Assembly: GCF_014132355.1 (NCBI RefSeq) | Contig: NZ_BLZO01000091.1 | Span: 1-64,000 of the forward strand | Direction of reading: 5' to 3' | Source of the DNA: Okeania sp. KiyG1 | GTDB taxonomy: Bacteria; Cyanobacteriota; Cyanobacteriia; Cyanobacteriales; Microcoleaceae | Length of the DNA: 64,000 bases | Shown here: positions 1-9,807 of the stretch, piece after piece | Position numbering within the stretch: the first letter of the stretch is position 1 | How the letters are laid out: the number at the start of each line of letters is the position of its first letter | Position numbers and translations under genes: made by a program | Notes under the pieces: model-generated | Databases searched by the model: none | The model's input: only the letters and a program-made list of their open reading frames with translations | What the model was told of the DNA's origin: nothing

Positions 1-435
1 CTCAGTAATGATGTCTATTCTTCTTTCTTTCCTCCTGACTCGGTCTTCCCCCTCCCCAGGAGGAGGGCGAGGGTATTTTGACTCCTAAGTAATTAAGACT
101 AATATCATACACGCTCTTCAGCAACGCCGAAAAATCCTTTTGAGCTGCCCATACTAACTTTATTCTATCTATGTCAAAAGCTCTATCAGCGGAAATTATA
201 CAAAAACGAATTTTCAGCTCAGAGCAATGAAACTTTTTTAGCGGACAAATCAAATACTTAAAATTCAGACAACGTCAGATTTTTTCAACTTAGGTCCTTT
301 ATTCTTCCTTCTTGCTTCTGCTATGTAGCGATCGCCTAAATTGAAATACTCCCGGCGCTGAATTAAAAATTACAGCGCGGGATTCTCATGCATCTGTGAT
401 TCGTAATACCAAGCTAACTTGACCAAAAAATATAC
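1..435. other. Intergenic, interspersed repeat fragments
   Basis: No convincing gene. It holds a GGAGG-rich palindromic module near 50-70, related to modules at 5250, 6320, 27810, 35230, 56840 and 63340. The flanking phrase ctgactcggtcttcc recurs at about 5236. An open frame on the minus strand at 2-253 lacks recognisable protein features. Confidence 0.5.
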
Positions 436-1038
436 TTAAAAACCAGAGCTACTATAACGCTCTTCTGCCCAAGGTTCACCTCTTGTGTGATAACCATTCC
501 GCTCCCAGAAACCTAACTCTTCATCCTCAAGAAATTCTAATCCATTAATCCATTTGGCACTTTTCCAAGCATAGAGGTGAGGAACTACCAATCGCACAGG
601 GCCACCATGATCTGCTGGTAATGGCTCACCAAATAAAGTGTGGGCAAAGAAATTTTCTTCTCTGAGAAAGTCAGTCACAGAAATATTAGTAGTGTAGCCT
701 CCATAACAATGTTCCATAATATGGACAGCTTTAGGATCGACTTCTACATGACCCATCAAATCTGTAACTTTTACCCCTGTCCACTGAACATCTAGTTTTG
801 ACCAGCGGGTCACACAATGAAAATCTGCTGTGAAGTGGTTTTGTGGCATGGCCATTAAGTCTGGCCAAGTCAAGGTTAATGGTTTAGCCAAACCCCATAC
901 TTTCAATTCCCATGTATCTGTACTGATATTAGGAGTTTCGCCATAAGTTAGTACGGGAAATCCTTTAGCTAAGTATTGACCGGGAGGAACGCGATCGCTA
1001 TTTTCTGCTTCTGGTTTGTGGAAAAATTTACCTAACAT
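436..1038 (-). CDS. Sulfite oxidase-like molybdopterin oxidoreductase
   Basis: A 200-residue protein of the oxidoreductase molybdopterin-binding fold. The segment FHCVTRWSKL puts a conserved cysteine at about residue 75, which in sulfite-oxidase and YedY-type enzymes ligates molybdenum. The C-terminal LVVPHLYAWKSAKWI segment is also typical. There is no Tat or Sec signal and no dimerisation or heme domain, so this is the short single-domain cyanobacterial type and probably cytoplasmic. The physiological substrate is unknown; true sulfite oxidation should not be assumed. The ATG at 1038 gives the usual length. No partner gene lies alongside. Confidence 0.88.
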   Translation of the reverse strand: MLGKFFHKPEAENSDRVPPGQYLAKGFPVLTYGETPNISTDTWELKVWGLAKPLTLTWPDLMAMPQNHFTADFHCVTRWSKLDVQWTGVKVTDLMGHVEVDPKAVHIMEHCYGGYTTNISVTDFLREENFFAHTLFGEPLPADHGGPVRLVVPHLYAWKSAKWINGLEFLEDEELGFWERNGYHTRGEPWAEERYSSSGF

Positions 1039-1557
1039 GGTGAAAAACTTTTAGTAATTTACCTTGAATAGCTGAAATTAACTACTGTAGTTGCTGCAAA
1101 TGCTAATATTTCTGAATTATTTCAGGAATTCATTCGTTTAATGATGAATAAAATTGACAAGTTTCTGCTTTTACTGTTTTACTTGAAGAACTCAAATTTT
1201 ACCTAAAAAATTTGATAGTTTGGAAGTCTCTGTGCTTTCACTTAGGAAGGAAAACCTCTCAGTGATTTCACTGTTATTTTCAAGTAGCCAATTCCATCAG
1301 AAATATGGTAATTGCAACTATTCTACACTTTTATTTTTGCACAAATTCTATTTTGTGCACAATCCTGAGCTAAAATTGTACTCCAAATTGAAAGGCAATA
1401 AAGCTTTTACAGTTATGGATCGTAATGGATCGAATTTCATATTCCCGATCCTGTTTCTAATCGTTAGATACTAATTCTAAAATGTGGGAATTTATTCGAT
1501 CTTTAGCTATACTATTTAGCTAGATCGCTCATTATTTGTAAATCACTCATAAATACC
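1039..1557. other. Intergenic, AT-rich
   Basis: No gene supported. A TTG-started frame of 84 codons at 1220-1474 has no Shine-Dalgarno sequence or family resemblance. No tandem repeat was seen. Confidence 0.4.
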
Positions 1558-1776
1558 ATGAATCTGAATTATATAGTTCCCTTATGTATTTCTTGTCTGG
1601 CTATTTTTGTCAGTGTCAATTCTGATGTCAAAACTCTGGATGGGATTCCTCGCTTGCTAGCACCTTGCATCGGATTCATTGGATTAATATGGTTTTTCAA
1701 CCTTATTCCTTGGTTATTGAAGGTTGGTTGTATACTAATTTTACTTTCTATTAGTAAAACTTTCCTAACCCAATAA
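1558..1776 (+). CDS. Small two-helix membrane protein, unknown
   Basis: A 72-residue ORF with two strongly hydrophobic stretches, about residues 4-21 and 33-68, the second probably one or two helices around IGFIGLIWFFNLIPWLLK. No clear Shine-Dalgarno sequence precedes the ATG. Hydrophobicity and an ATG start suggest a real small membrane protein, but I do not recognise a family and it could be a chance ORF in AT-rich DNA. Confidence 0.4.
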   Translation: MNLNYIVPLCISCLAIFVSVNSDVKTLDGIPRLLAPCIGFIGLIWFFNLIPWLLKVGCILILLSISKTFLTQ

Positions 1777-2475
1777 CTAGATTTTTTTACTGTTAAAGTT
1801 TTTTCGATCAAAACTACCAATACTTTCAGAATATAGTTTTACTGAATTAAGGTATAGTATTAGAACTTAAAAGGTAGTTTTCGGTTCTTAATCCTGTGAA
1901 AAATAGATATTATTTTCTACGATCGCGGATACTTGTTCATACCATTCACTCATCTTTAAAATTATCATCAAAATCAACAAATCTCAGAAAATTTTGTTAG
2001 AGTAAAGACATTCCCCTGGAATGTCTTTCTAGGTTTAAGTATAATATTACAGCACTTTTTAAGATGGGGAGGTACAGTTAAGTATTAATATCTATATGCC
2101 TCTGTTAGTGTGCTTTCCATTTCATCTAGTTTCTTACAGAGGAGTTATATCAAATCCGCCTAATTGCACATAGATCGAATAACGTAATCATCAGGGTTTT
2201 AAGCTATTGATTGTGAGGGTATTTAACCGGATTTGATATTATCAGCTATCACACCGTGCAAGGTAACACTGCCACTGCCTACTCCCAATTCCTGTGTCCC
2301 TACTGCCAAGATGTACCTCATCAACTAGGAAACTTATTTCAAAAATTAATAATTACCTCTTATTAATAAGAAAAGGACTGACTAAAAACAATTTTTTTCC
2401 CCATCACCCCATCAATAGATAAGCTTTATAGCTTAATATTTCGGTAAAAAAAGCACCCTAACAGCACAATTTATA
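1777..2475. other. Intergenic with a MITE
   Basis: Contains the short MITE-like element at 2147-2239 and, near 2351-2400, a partial copy of the ~97-bp hairpin element (aattacctcttattaataag, then gactgacta). The rest is AT-rich with no supported gene. Confidence 0.5.
2147..2239. repeat. MITE, TIR ATATCAAATCCGG
   Basis: About 93 bp bounded by atatcaaatccgcctaa and the inverted ttaaccggatttgatat. Three larger elements with the same terminal inverted repeats lie at 6261, 41333 and 48847. No ORF inside. Confidence 0.6.
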
Positions 2476-3906
2476 CTACCAATCTCGTGAATTTTGAGAT
2501 TCATCCTGAATTGATAACCAATCTTTTCCTAACTGAATAGTCACATCTGACCTTAAATGTCCCGTACTTTCTACAAAAACTTCTCCAAAACCCAGAGACT
2601 TTTGAACTTCCTGTGCAGCTTGAATATCTCCTTTCTGAGCAACAATTCGAGTCACCTCCAAAGGTGAATTCCAAGGTTTAGCCACTTTCACATTCCAATA
2701 ACCAGCATCGTTTAGGGAATTTACTAACTCATCAACAGAGTCCCAATCATCTGTACTATCTTGAATTGCTACTCTAATATAAGAAGACTCATAATTTTCT
2801 GATTGTTCGCGATCGTAGCCAAAATCAAAATGTTTAGCAATCATCGTATCTAGAGTTGTCAGATCGGGCAACCAGTAACTAGCATTATACTCCCCAGGGT
2901 TGCTAAACTCACCAGGTACCATCAACATCTGCATATTAGAGCGCTCAGTTTTAGCAGCAAAATTCATCAAAGCCACTAATTCCTCAACACTCAAATTTGT
3001 ATCAATATGAGACTGAATTACCGAAAGAATTTTTGGTAGTCGTGATAAAGTTTTGACATTAACCGACTGTTCCATAAATGCCCGCATTAAAAGTTGCTGG
3101 CGTTGAACTCGCCCAATGTCCCCTAAATTATCGTAGCGGAATCTCAAAAATTGTAGAACCCGATCGCCATCGAGATGTTGTTTGCCAGCTTTGAGATTAA
3201 TATACAAATGTTGACTATCATCTTGATATTTCATGTCTTTGGGCACATTAACTGTTACACCCCCAAGAGCATCTATTAATTTTTCTACTCCTTGTACATT
3301 GACTCGAATATAACGGTCAATTCCTACCCCACCAAGAAGTTCACTCACAGCTTTTGCACTTTTCGCAGGTCCACCGTAATAGTTCGCAGCATTAATCTTG
3401 GTTAAGCCTCGATCCTCTACATAAGTACGAGTATCTCTAGGAATAGAAAGCAAAGTTAACTTCTGATTTTTAGGGTCAAACCTTACCAGAAGCATCGTAT
3501 CAGATAATCCCTTAAAAGAATTAACTAAAGCGTGATATCCTACATCATTATTATAGTGGGGATATTCTTCTAAATCTGACGTTAATACTTTTACTCCCAA
3601 TAGCAATATATTTACAGGCCGGGTTAACTCTGGCAATCTCATATTACTTTTGGCCAGGTCTTGTTGAGAAAATACTGCTGCTTCTTCTGGAGAGAGCTTT
3701 TGTTGCATTAATGGAGTGCTTGAAAGAGATACGGCTAATAGAGCGCCTGCTGTTGCAGATATCATTGCCACTCCAGCTAAACCTAGGCCCAAACCAAACC
3801 AACGTCCTGGACCAAATTGGGTAGGTTGTCTCTGTAAATCTTCTTTTGTTGAATGTTTTCTAGAGGTTGAATGTAAAAATTTATTAGCGGGCACTGGTTT
3901 CCTCAC
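2476..3906 (-). CDS. LytR-CpsA-Psr family protein with LytR_C tail
   Basis: A 476-residue type II membrane protein: basic N-terminus, one transmembrane helix at about 36-60, then an LCP domain from about 97 to 300 (NILLLGVKV, SDTMLLVRFDP, LLSIPRDTR, INAANYYGG). The SIPRDTR arginines belong to the polyprenyl-phosphate-binding pocket of the family. A C-terminal LytR_C-type domain spans about 375-470. LCP proteins transfer polyprenyl-linked glycopolymers to the wall; in cyanobacteria the polymer is usually undefined. Length and domain order match cyanobacterial relatives. It stands alone; the upstream neighbour is a small membrane protein on the same strand. Confidence 0.92.
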   Translation of the reverse strand: MRKPVPANKFLHSTSRKHSTKEDLQRQPTQFGPGRWFGLGLGLAGVAMISATAGALLAVSLSSTPLMQQKLSPEEAAVFSQQDLAKSNMRLPELTRPVNILLLGVKVLTSDLEEYPHYNNDVGYHALVNSFKGLSDTMLLVRFDPKNQKLTLLSIPRDTRTYVEDRGLTKINAANYYGGPAKSAKAVSELLGGVGIDRYIRVNVQGVEKLIDALGGVTVNVPKDMKYQDDSQHLYINLKAGKQHLDGDRVLQFLRFRYDNLGDIGRVQRQQLLMRAFMEQSVNVKTLSRLPKILSVIQSHIDTNLSVEELVALMNFAAKTERSNMQMLMVPGEFSNPGEYNASYWLPDLTTLDTMIAKHFDFGYDREQSENYESSYIRVAIQDSTDDWDSVDELVNSLNDAGYWNVKVAKPWNSPLEVTRIVAQKGDIQAAQEVQKSLGFGEVFVESTGHLRSDVTIQLGKDWLSIQDESQNSRDW

Positions 3907-4164
3907 ACACTAAATATTAAGATAAGGTTTTTGTCAGAAAAATTTTACTGAAAATTAAAATCTTCAATAGTTTAATAGAAAATAGCGAGAAGTCCCGCGT
4001 TCTTCTGCAAGGGAACGTTGCATGGTAAAGCGACCATGTTATAACAGAAGAACACAGGGGGAGGACATCACCTCTGTATAAACTGCAACTCCTTTGCGGG
4101 TTGAAGAATCCTGCGTTGTCGCTCAAGGGCAACATCGGGAGTATGTCAATAGAATCTTCGACTA

Positions 4165-4536
4165 TCATAAATGTTTACCTACCACTTTTTCTGCTATCCG
4201 GCTAATTCCTGGTAGCCATAAGGGTTGTTTTTTCCAAATACGAACCATTAGGCCGAAACTTATTATGAAGTAGCTAGTAGTTAGTAGGCTATTTATTAAT
4301 AACAGTGTGATAGTCCCAGATTCCCCAACTTCAGTCCCTGGTTGTAATAAAATATTGCCCAAGATCCACATCATGGTTAAAGTAATAACTAATTTGCTGA
4401 CTGCTCTATGTTGTGGACTACTGTTTTGACGAGACAAAATCCATATTGCGGGGAATAAACCTAATATTGGGGTAACTAACAAAAATAGTTGTAGACGCTT
4501 TATTTCTGAATTTTCCAGTTTCTCAGTATTTCTCAT
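4165..4536 (-). CDS. Conserved small membrane protein, unknown
   Basis: 123 residues with three hydrophobic segments at about 14-35, 46-66 and 72-99, and a charged C-terminal tail rich in K and R. The N-terminus MRNTEKLENSEIKRLQ is polar. The pattern suggests a real polytopic protein, but I do not recognise the family. It lies upstream of the LCP gene on the same strand with a 258-bp gap, so co-transcription is possible but not shown. Confidence 0.6.
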   Translation of the reverse strand: MRNTEKLENSEIKRLQLFLLVTPILGLFPAIWILSRQNSSPQHRAVSKLVITLTMMWILGNILLQPGTEVGESGTITLLLINSLLTTSYFIISFGLMVRIWKKQPLWLPGISRIAEKVVGKHL

Positions 4537-5468
4537 TTTTGTTGTTTAGATTATTAGTACAACTGCAATTTTTACCACTATTTCTATCATTAAAACTTGT
4601 TGGATTCCAGGAATAATTTTTTCTCAGAATAAATTTACCAAATATTGTTATACAGGGTGCATCTCAATGCGTGAATAAAGCCAAAAAATTATCGCTTTTA
4701 GGGAACAGGGAACAGGGAATAGGGAATAGGGAATATATAGAAAAAAAAGTAAAAGTATTTTTGCAAATATGAGATGCACCCGTTATACATATATTATTTA
4801 TTTTCTCAAAAATACTTTTTATTAAGCTGCTACAACTATAATTATCCTGTGTAATCTGTAAATAATGAATATTTTTTTGACAACTTTAGTCAAACTGAAA
4901 ACTGCCAAGATTTTTTTTATCTTCTGACAAAAATTTGGATAAAGATACTCCTCAATAAAAGTTGTTTGCTCCAATGATAACTCAATATACAGCATTTCCA
5001 GATAAAATATCTAAGAAAGTTGTCAAGGAGTTATCAATTTTTTTTATTGCCAATAACTTTAGTAAAATCGTAAAATTTTAGACTTTTTCCTATTCTTGAT
5101 TTCCTTTGACATCAGACAAAATTGAAAAAATAATGTTACAAATAATAAGCAGTATGAAAATAATTTATAGGAAATATCTATTGGACGAAAAAGATAAATT
5201 TTTATATAAAAAATGGTATCAAACCTATTCATTCTGACTCGGTCTTCCTGACTTCCCCTCCTGGGAGCAGGGCTAATTCTTTGTCGTCAGAGAATATTTA
5301 CAAACTTATATTTTTTGAGATCCTGTGCTTCCCACAGTCCCCACAGTCCCCACAGTCCCCGCCCCCTCCTCACCAGTATGAGAATTGCTATATCTATTTT
5401 GATAGTAAATTATTAAATTAGTGTTAAAATTTACAGCAACAGAGAATAGCAGGAGAACATTTACCCTT
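4537..5468. other. Long AT-rich intergenic region upstream of rpe
   Basis: No gene seen. Contains the MITE at 4655-4781. At 5233-5400 is an interspersed repeat with counterparts at 1-70 and 63215-63300, sharing ctgactcggtcttcc, taattctttgtcgtc and atcctgtgcttcccaca. It ends in a 9-bp tandem repeat (CCCCACAGT). Confidence 0.5.
4655..4781. repeat. MITE with TIR GGGTGCATCTCA
   Basis: GGGTGCATCTCA at 4655-4666 and its exact inverse at 4770-4781 bound about 127 bp that includes a heptamer array (GGGAATA) at about 4700-4735. A solo end (tgagatgcaccc) occurs near 7565. Confidence 0.6.
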
Positions 5469-6176
5469 ATGACCAGTATGAAAAAACCTATTGTTATCTC
5501 CCCATCCATATTATCAGCAGATTTTAGCCGTCTTGGAGATGAAGTACGAGCTGTAGATCAAGCTGGTGCTGACTGGATTCACGTTGATGTTATGGATGGC
5601 CGTTTTGTACCCAACATTACTATCGGTCCATTAATCGTCAAAGCACTTCGCCCTGTCACTGAGAAACCTCTTGATGTCCACTTAATGATTGTGGAGCCAG
5701 AGAAATATGTTGAAGATTTTGCTAAGGCGGGTGCAGATATTATATCTGTTCATGCTGAACATAATGCTTCACCCCATTTACACCGAACTCTAGGCCAAAT
5801 TAAAGAGTTGGGTAAGCAAGCTGGTGTAGTTCTAAATCCTTCTACACCATTAGAATTGATTGAATATACTTTAGATTTGTGTGACTTGGTGTTGATTATG
5901 AGTGTCAACCCTGGTTTTGGAGGCCAGAGCTTTATTCCTGGAGTAGTATCTAAGATTCGTAAGCTTCGTGAAATGTGTGATGAACGAGGACTCGATCCTT
6001 GGATTGAAGTTGATGGTGGCCTTAAGACTAATAATACTTGGCAGGTGTTAGAAGCTGGTGCTAATGCTATTGTTGCAGGTTCTGCTGTGTTTAAAGCTGA
6101 TGATTATGCAGAGGCAATTAGTGGTATTCGTAACAGTAAGCGTCCTGTTCCTGAACCTGAGTTAGTTACTGTTTAA
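5469..6176 (+). CDS. rpe: Ribulose-phosphate 3-epimerase
   Basis: About 235 residues interconverting ribulose 5-phosphate and xylulose 5-phosphate in the Calvin cycle and pentose phosphate pathway. TIM-barrel family motifs are in order: [24 protein letters not shown] with the metal-binding His and catalytic Asp, [15 protein letters not shown], and EVDGGL followed by VAGSAVF. The ATG at 5469 (MTSMKKP) is preferred: it follows AGGAG at 5451, while the frame upstream adds 16 non-conserved residues. A strong hairpin follows the stop. The gene is isolated by repeats. Confidence 0.96.
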   Translation: MTSMKKPIVISPSILSADFSRLGDEVRAVDQAGADWIHVDVMDGRFVPNITIGPLIVKALRPVTEKPLDVHLMIVEPEKYVEDFAKAGADIISVHAEHNASPHLHRTLGQIKELGKQAGVVLNPSTPLELIEYTLDLCDLVLIMSVNPGFGGQSFIPGVVSKIRKLREMCDERGLDPWIEVDGGLKTNNTWQVLEAGANAIVAGSAVFKADDYAEAISGIRNSKRPVPEPELVTV

Positions 6177-6202
6177 TCACAATAGAATTTAAGAAAAACT
6201 AT

Positions 6203-6242
6203 AAAAGTTAAAAATGGATTGTATATCTATTTTTAACTTTTT
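6203..6242 (+). terminator. Intrinsic terminator of rpe
   Basis: Perfect stem AAAGTTAAAAAT / ATTTTTAACTTT around a 13-nt loop, then T-rich sequence, 27 bp past the rpe stop. It is AT-rich, so moderately strong, and could work in both directions. Confidence 0.6.
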
Positions 6243-6260
6243 GTGAAGTTATCTCCCGTT

Positions 6261-6560
6261 ATATCAAATCCGCTTGAATACTTATTCTATAGTTGAGAGT
6301 AGGGGACCCACCCCTCGCCCCTCCCCTCCTGGGAGGGGAAGAGGGAGTAGGGGAGTAGGGGAGATGAAATAGACACCTCCAATCATAAAAAATCAAATTA
6401 ATTATCCTACAGAAATTATCAATTATTTCCCTGTAGGGATGTTGCATGCAACGTCCCTACTCCTTCTTTTGGAGGAGATGTCTAATATTGAAGTAATTTA
6501 AGAAATTATCAACAGATATTATATAATTGAGTTTTATGTGGAATTAACCGGATTTGATAT
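6261..6560. repeat. MITE-like element, TIR ATATCAAATCCG, 300 bp
   Basis: Left end atatcaaatccgcttgaat, right end gaattaaccggatttgatat. Inside are a GGGAGGGG-type palindrome with (GTAGGGGA) repeats near 6300-6365 and the palindrome GTAGGGATGTTGCATGCAAC at about 6433-6461. These look like smaller elements nested in a MITE. Confidence 0.55.
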
Positions 6561-6654
6561 TAAACAATAGGAGCATCTTATTGTTAGCTACGCACTCCAA
6601 TTTCCTCTTCTTCCTTCTTCTTTCTTCCTTCTTCCTTCTTCTTTATTCCTTTAT

Positions 6655-7440
6655 TTATTCACTAACTTTAGCCAAAATTTTCTCCATATCTGACAGTTTT
6701 ACTGCACCAGAAAAAGTTTCTCCATTCATCACAAAGAAAGGTGTACCAGAAGCACCAATTTCTTGAGCTAGTTGCATATCTTCTTGAATTGAATTAATTG
6801 CTTCCTGAGATTTGCGATCGCTATTAAACTTCTCTATATCTAAATTCAAATTATTAGCAATCTCTATATAGAACTCTTCACCTAATTTGTCCTGTTGTTC
6901 AAATAAAGCATCGTGATATTCCCAAAATTTACCCTGTTGTTGAGCTGCCCAAGATGCTTTAGCTGCTGGAATTGCTTGAGGATGAATTCTTACTAGAGGT
7001 AAATGTTTAAATACTAAAGTTACTCTATCTTGATGTTTATCCATAAATTCTTTCAGATTTCCTTGCACTCTGGAACAGAAAGGACATTGAAAATCTGAGA
7101 ATTCAAACAGTACTATTTGTTGCTCGGTAGAACCAAAAGTTGGAGAATTACCAATTTTTGTTTGAGGATTGGTTTTAAACTGTTTTAATGTTTCTTGGTT
7201 ACTAGCTTGCTGTTGTTCCAGTTGTTGTTCTTGGTAAGCTTGTACTGATTCGATAATTGCTTCTGGATTATTACGAATAATCTGTAATACTTGCTTTTCT
7301 AATTCTTCTGAATTTACTTGAGTACCAGTTGATTGAGCTGATGGAGTACAACCACTAATTGCAATAACTATACTGAATATTGCTATGAAGTATAAAACTT
7401 TCAAGTTATGTAAATTAAATCTAGTAGAATAATTACTCAT
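6655..7440 (-). CDS. DsbA-family thioredoxin-fold lipoprotein
   Basis: About 261 residues. An N-terminal hydrophobic stretch ends in the lipobox-like ISGC, so a lipid-anchored extracytoplasmic protein is predicted. A Gln-rich linker follows, then a DsbA/Thioredoxin_4 domain with the redox motif FQCPFCSRV and the cis-Pro segment SGTPFFVMNG. It probably acts as a thiol oxidase or disulfide isomerase in the periplasm. I place the start at the ATG at 7440 (MSNYSTRF), which puts the lipobox Cys near residue 31; an in-frame ATG at 7473 would lengthen the n-region. The 3' end abuts a polypyrimidine repeat (ttcttccttc). Confidence 0.88.
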   Translation of the reverse strand: MSNYSTRFNLHNLKVLYFIAIFSIVIAISGCTPSAQSTGTQVNSEELEKQVLQIIRNNPEAIIESVQAYQEQQLEQQQASNQETLKQFKTNPQTKIGNSPTFGSTEQQIVLFEFSDFQCPFCSRVQGNLKEFMDKHQDRVTLVFKHLPLVRIHPQAIPAAKASWAAQQQGKFWEYHDALFEQQDKLGEEFYIEIANNLNLDIEKFNSDRKSQEAINSIQEDMQLAQEIGASGTPFFVMNGETFSGAVKLSDMEKILAKVSE

Positions 7441-7897
7441 AGTCCTCAATTTAACATCAAAAAAATCATTCATATAATATTATATAGTAGTCCTATTGTA
7501 GTTGGGGAGAAAATCTAGTGCAGGATGGCGGAAATAACTGGTTACAAAATCCTAAAACAATATTGAGATGCACCCTAAGATTAAACGAATAACCTAAGCT
7601 TTCAAGTATCTTCTTTCAAAAGGTAGCTTAACATCAGGAATATTCTCTTCTCTCTTGGTCTCATGGATATAGCGAGGAGACTTAGTCATCCCCCGACCGC
7701 CTTTTATTCCTTTAAAAGGGGATACTTTAGACCATAATTAATTGTTAATTGTTAATTATTAATTGTTAATTATTAATTATTAATTATTAATTATTAATTA
7801 TTAATTATAGTTTGCCAAAATATTCTAAATTTTGACAAACAAACTTAATCGAGCATCTATAGAAACACTTTCTAAATTAGTAGAAAATGGTTGAATT
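7441..7897. repeat. Intergenic: element fragments and heptamer array
   Basis: Holds a solo TIR (tgagatgcaccc, about 7565), an interspersed element at about 7655-7735 (cttggtctcatggatatagcg ending in cctttaaaagggg) shared with 28730, 30058 and 49420, and a heptamer array of TTAATTA type at about 7736-7808. No gene. Confidence 0.55.
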
Positions 7898-8362
7898 TTA
7901 ATCTAAAAAACCCATTAAACCTTCACTATCAATCTGATTAGAAGCAACTGGACGATTCATCAAAGTTTCACTAACTTCTAAATGATTAGTACCTATAGGG
8001 CGAACTCCAGAAGCAGTAATAGTACTATTAAATTCTAATCCACTAGAAACAACTGGACGAATTCCAGAAGCGGACATTGTATGATGGACTTCAAGACCTG
8101 TTGAAACTACAGGACGATTAGAAATTGTTTGACTATACTTAAGATTAGTTGTGCCAATAGGACGATTTCCAGGTAAGGCTAATTTTCCAGATACTTGAGA
8201 CTCTTGTGCTTGCTTTTCTTGTACTGGTTTGGTCTCAACTTGTAAAGTGGTACGCTGTTGAGACCCTTGATCCAATTTTGTTGGCTGATTACTTTGAGTA
8301 TTAGATTTACTGCTAGTATCAGTAGTTTTATTAGTTTCTGTCATATTTCCATTAGTGCTCAT
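7898..8362 (-). CDS. Low-complexity protein with ~19-residue repeats
   Basis: 154 residues. The N-terminal third is Ser/Thr/Gln-rich and disordered. The rest is an imperfect repeat around RPVVSSGLEFNSTITASGV, about four full units and one partial, with alternating RPIGT and RPVVS starts, ending in an acidic hydrophobic tail (EGLMGFLD). No signal peptide or membrane helix. I do not recognise a family or function. Periodic RP..S.LE blocks resemble linear binding motifs rather than an enzyme. The upstream TCTCC sequence (GGAGA on the coding strand) fits an RBS. Confidence 0.65.
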   Translation of the reverse strand: MSTNGNMTETNKTTDTSSKSNTQSNQPTKLDQGSQQRTTLQVETKPVQEKQAQESQVSGKLALPGNRPIGTTNLKYSQTISNRPVVSTGLEVHHTMSASGIRPVVSSGLEFNSTITASGVRPIGTNHLEVSETLMNRPVASNQIDSEGLMGFLD

Positions 8363-8471
8363 AATTTTACATCTCCATTATTGAAATTGATTTATCACTT
8401 GATAATTAAAACCACCAATTTTTGTTATTGGTCTTTGTTTGTTTATTTAATTGTTAAATTTTAATAAACCT

Positions 8472-8505
8472 TTGACTACTCCCCTGACTGAGGCCAAGGG
8501 GATTC
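8472..8505 (-). mobile_element. Right end of IS200/IS605-type element A
   Basis: On the minus strand, hairpin CCCC-ttggcctcagtca-GGGG followed by AGTAGTCAA lies just past the tnpB stop. The matching end of the degenerate copy at 38404-38433 has the same hairpin and AGTAGTCAA, which fixes this as the element terminus. The sequence beyond it (from 8471 downward) would be the guide flank of a TnpB omega RNA. Confidence 0.6.
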
Positions 8506-8640
8506 TAAGTTGATACTACGCAACACCGATCAATCCTTGTTGCTTCGTTTGTTCTTAGCTGACCAAAGATAAACTCTTTGGGGACAAGTCAAAGCGCCCC
8601 TACACAGTCGGCTTAAGTTTAATCCTAGCTTTCTGCTTAC
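8472..8640 (-). ncRNA. Putative TnpB omega RNA region of element A
   Basis: In TnpB systems the guide RNA overlaps the tnpB 3' end and runs through the right end. Here the tnpB 3' 110 bp plus the RE hairpin occupy that position. The placement follows from family knowledge; no promoter or processing site is demonstrated and the 5' limit is a guess. Confidence 0.3.
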
Positions 8641-9807
8641 TTTTGTGATAATATTTGCAGCCCCATTACAGTCTGCATTCACAAAACAATTATTACCACT
8701 CCTATACAAACCACGCTTTATTCTTTTTCCTGACGGTTTCCAATCATCGGGTTTTTCACCATAATTAGGTAGATAGTCACCATCTAAAAATGAAGCAATA
8801 CTTGTATAACTTTCTTCAGTTTCTATAAAAATAATTCCAGATTCAAAGCACAATTGAGCTATTCTATGTTTGAGTCTAGCTGTAGGAATTGGTACAAATT
8901 CTGAGTTATTTTTATGACCTAATTTTATTTCATTTTTCTGACCTTTATTCCAACCAAAAATAATTGTACCAAGCCCATGTTCTAAACAATGATTAATGAC
9001 TATTCTGGCTGCTTTATTGATACCATCACGGATTTGGCGGTTACGTTTTTCAGTAATAGCAGCTAGTTTATTTGACCAAAATCCCAAAGGTTTATTTTCT
9101 TTGATAGTTGATATCTGTTTGTTGTACCAACGATTCATTGATTTGAGATGTTTACCATCTACAATTAAGCTCGTACCGACATTAGATACACAAGTCAACC
9201 AATTATTGACACCATGGTCAATTCCTAATACATTTTCTTGATTTAATTGAGGTTTAACTACTTCTTTTTCATAGACAAATTCATAGTAAAAACATCTATT
9301 TCTTGGTAGAATTCTCAGTTCTTTAAGAGCATTAAATTCGAGATTACTAGGCTTATGAATATAAAAGCAATTCTTACCAAACCAGCGTTTACAGGTATTA
9401 CCTAGTGGTACTCTAATTTGATTACCTTTGAGCTTTAATGCTTGAGCCGGATAACTAACTGTAGCTAATCCTCCTTTTCCTTTTTTTCTATAGTTAGGTA
9501 TTCTAGGTCTATCTGCAATTTTTCCTTCAGTATAAGCTTTAATTAGACTATAATAAGACCTAAATGATTCAGCTACAGCCCTCAATACTTGTTGTGCTGC
9601 TTGAGAATGTAAAACTTTATAGTGGTTGTTGTTTTTGTAGACCTTTTCTAAGTCAAACTTACCAATACCTTTTTGAGACTTAAAATATAATTGCCGACCA
9701 TAATATATTCCCATGTTAGTTAGCTTGTGAGACTGTTCACATAAGAATGTTAAAGTTGCAATTAATTGAGGATTTTTACCTACTAAAACTTGTTGACAAC
9801 AGTACAT
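8530..9807 (-). CDS. tnpB: TnpB RNA-guided nuclease (element A), intact
   Basis: 425 residues. RuvC-like pieces are all present: GIDHGVNNW (RuvC-I Asp), IETEESYTSIASF (RuvC-II Glu) and FVNADCNGAANI (RuvC-III Asp). The CxxC zinc ribbon seen in many TnpBs is not evident. Basic N-terminal half with the PNYRKKG segment. No tnpA accompanies it, so it is a solo tnpB mobilised in trans if at all. The upstream GACAACTAAAGTTGTC palindrome (about 9852-9867) belongs to the left end. A degenerate relative lies at 36961-38400, and comparison shows this copy lacks the insertions found there. Known TnpBs are omega-RNA-guided DNA nucleases favouring element retention; activity here is inferred from intact catalytic residues. 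Confidence 0.88.
   Translation of the reverse strand: MYCCQQVLVGKNPQLIATLTFLCEQSHKLTNMGIYYGRQLYFKSQKGIGKFDLEKVYKNNNHYKVLHSQAAQQVLRAVAESFRSYYSLIKAYTEGKIADRPRIPNYRKKGKGGLATVSYPAQALKLKGNQIRVPLGNTCKRWFGKNCFYIHKPSNLEFNALKELRILPRNRCFYYEFVYEKEVVKPQLNQENVLGIDHGVNNWLTCVSNVGTSLIVDGKHLKSMNRWYNKQISTIKENKPLGFWSNKLAAITEKRNRQIRDGINKAARIVINHCLEHGLGTIIFGWNKGQKNEIKLGHKNNSEFVPIPTARLKHRIAQLCFESGIIFIETEESYTSIASFLDGDYLPNYGEKPDDWKPSGKRIKRGLYRSGNNCFVNADCNGAANIITKVSRKLGLNLSRLCRGALTCPQRVYLWSAKNKRSNKD

Noticed and set aside
1220-1474. 84-codon plus-strand ORF
   Set aside because: TTG start, no Shine-Dalgarno, no protein-like pattern.
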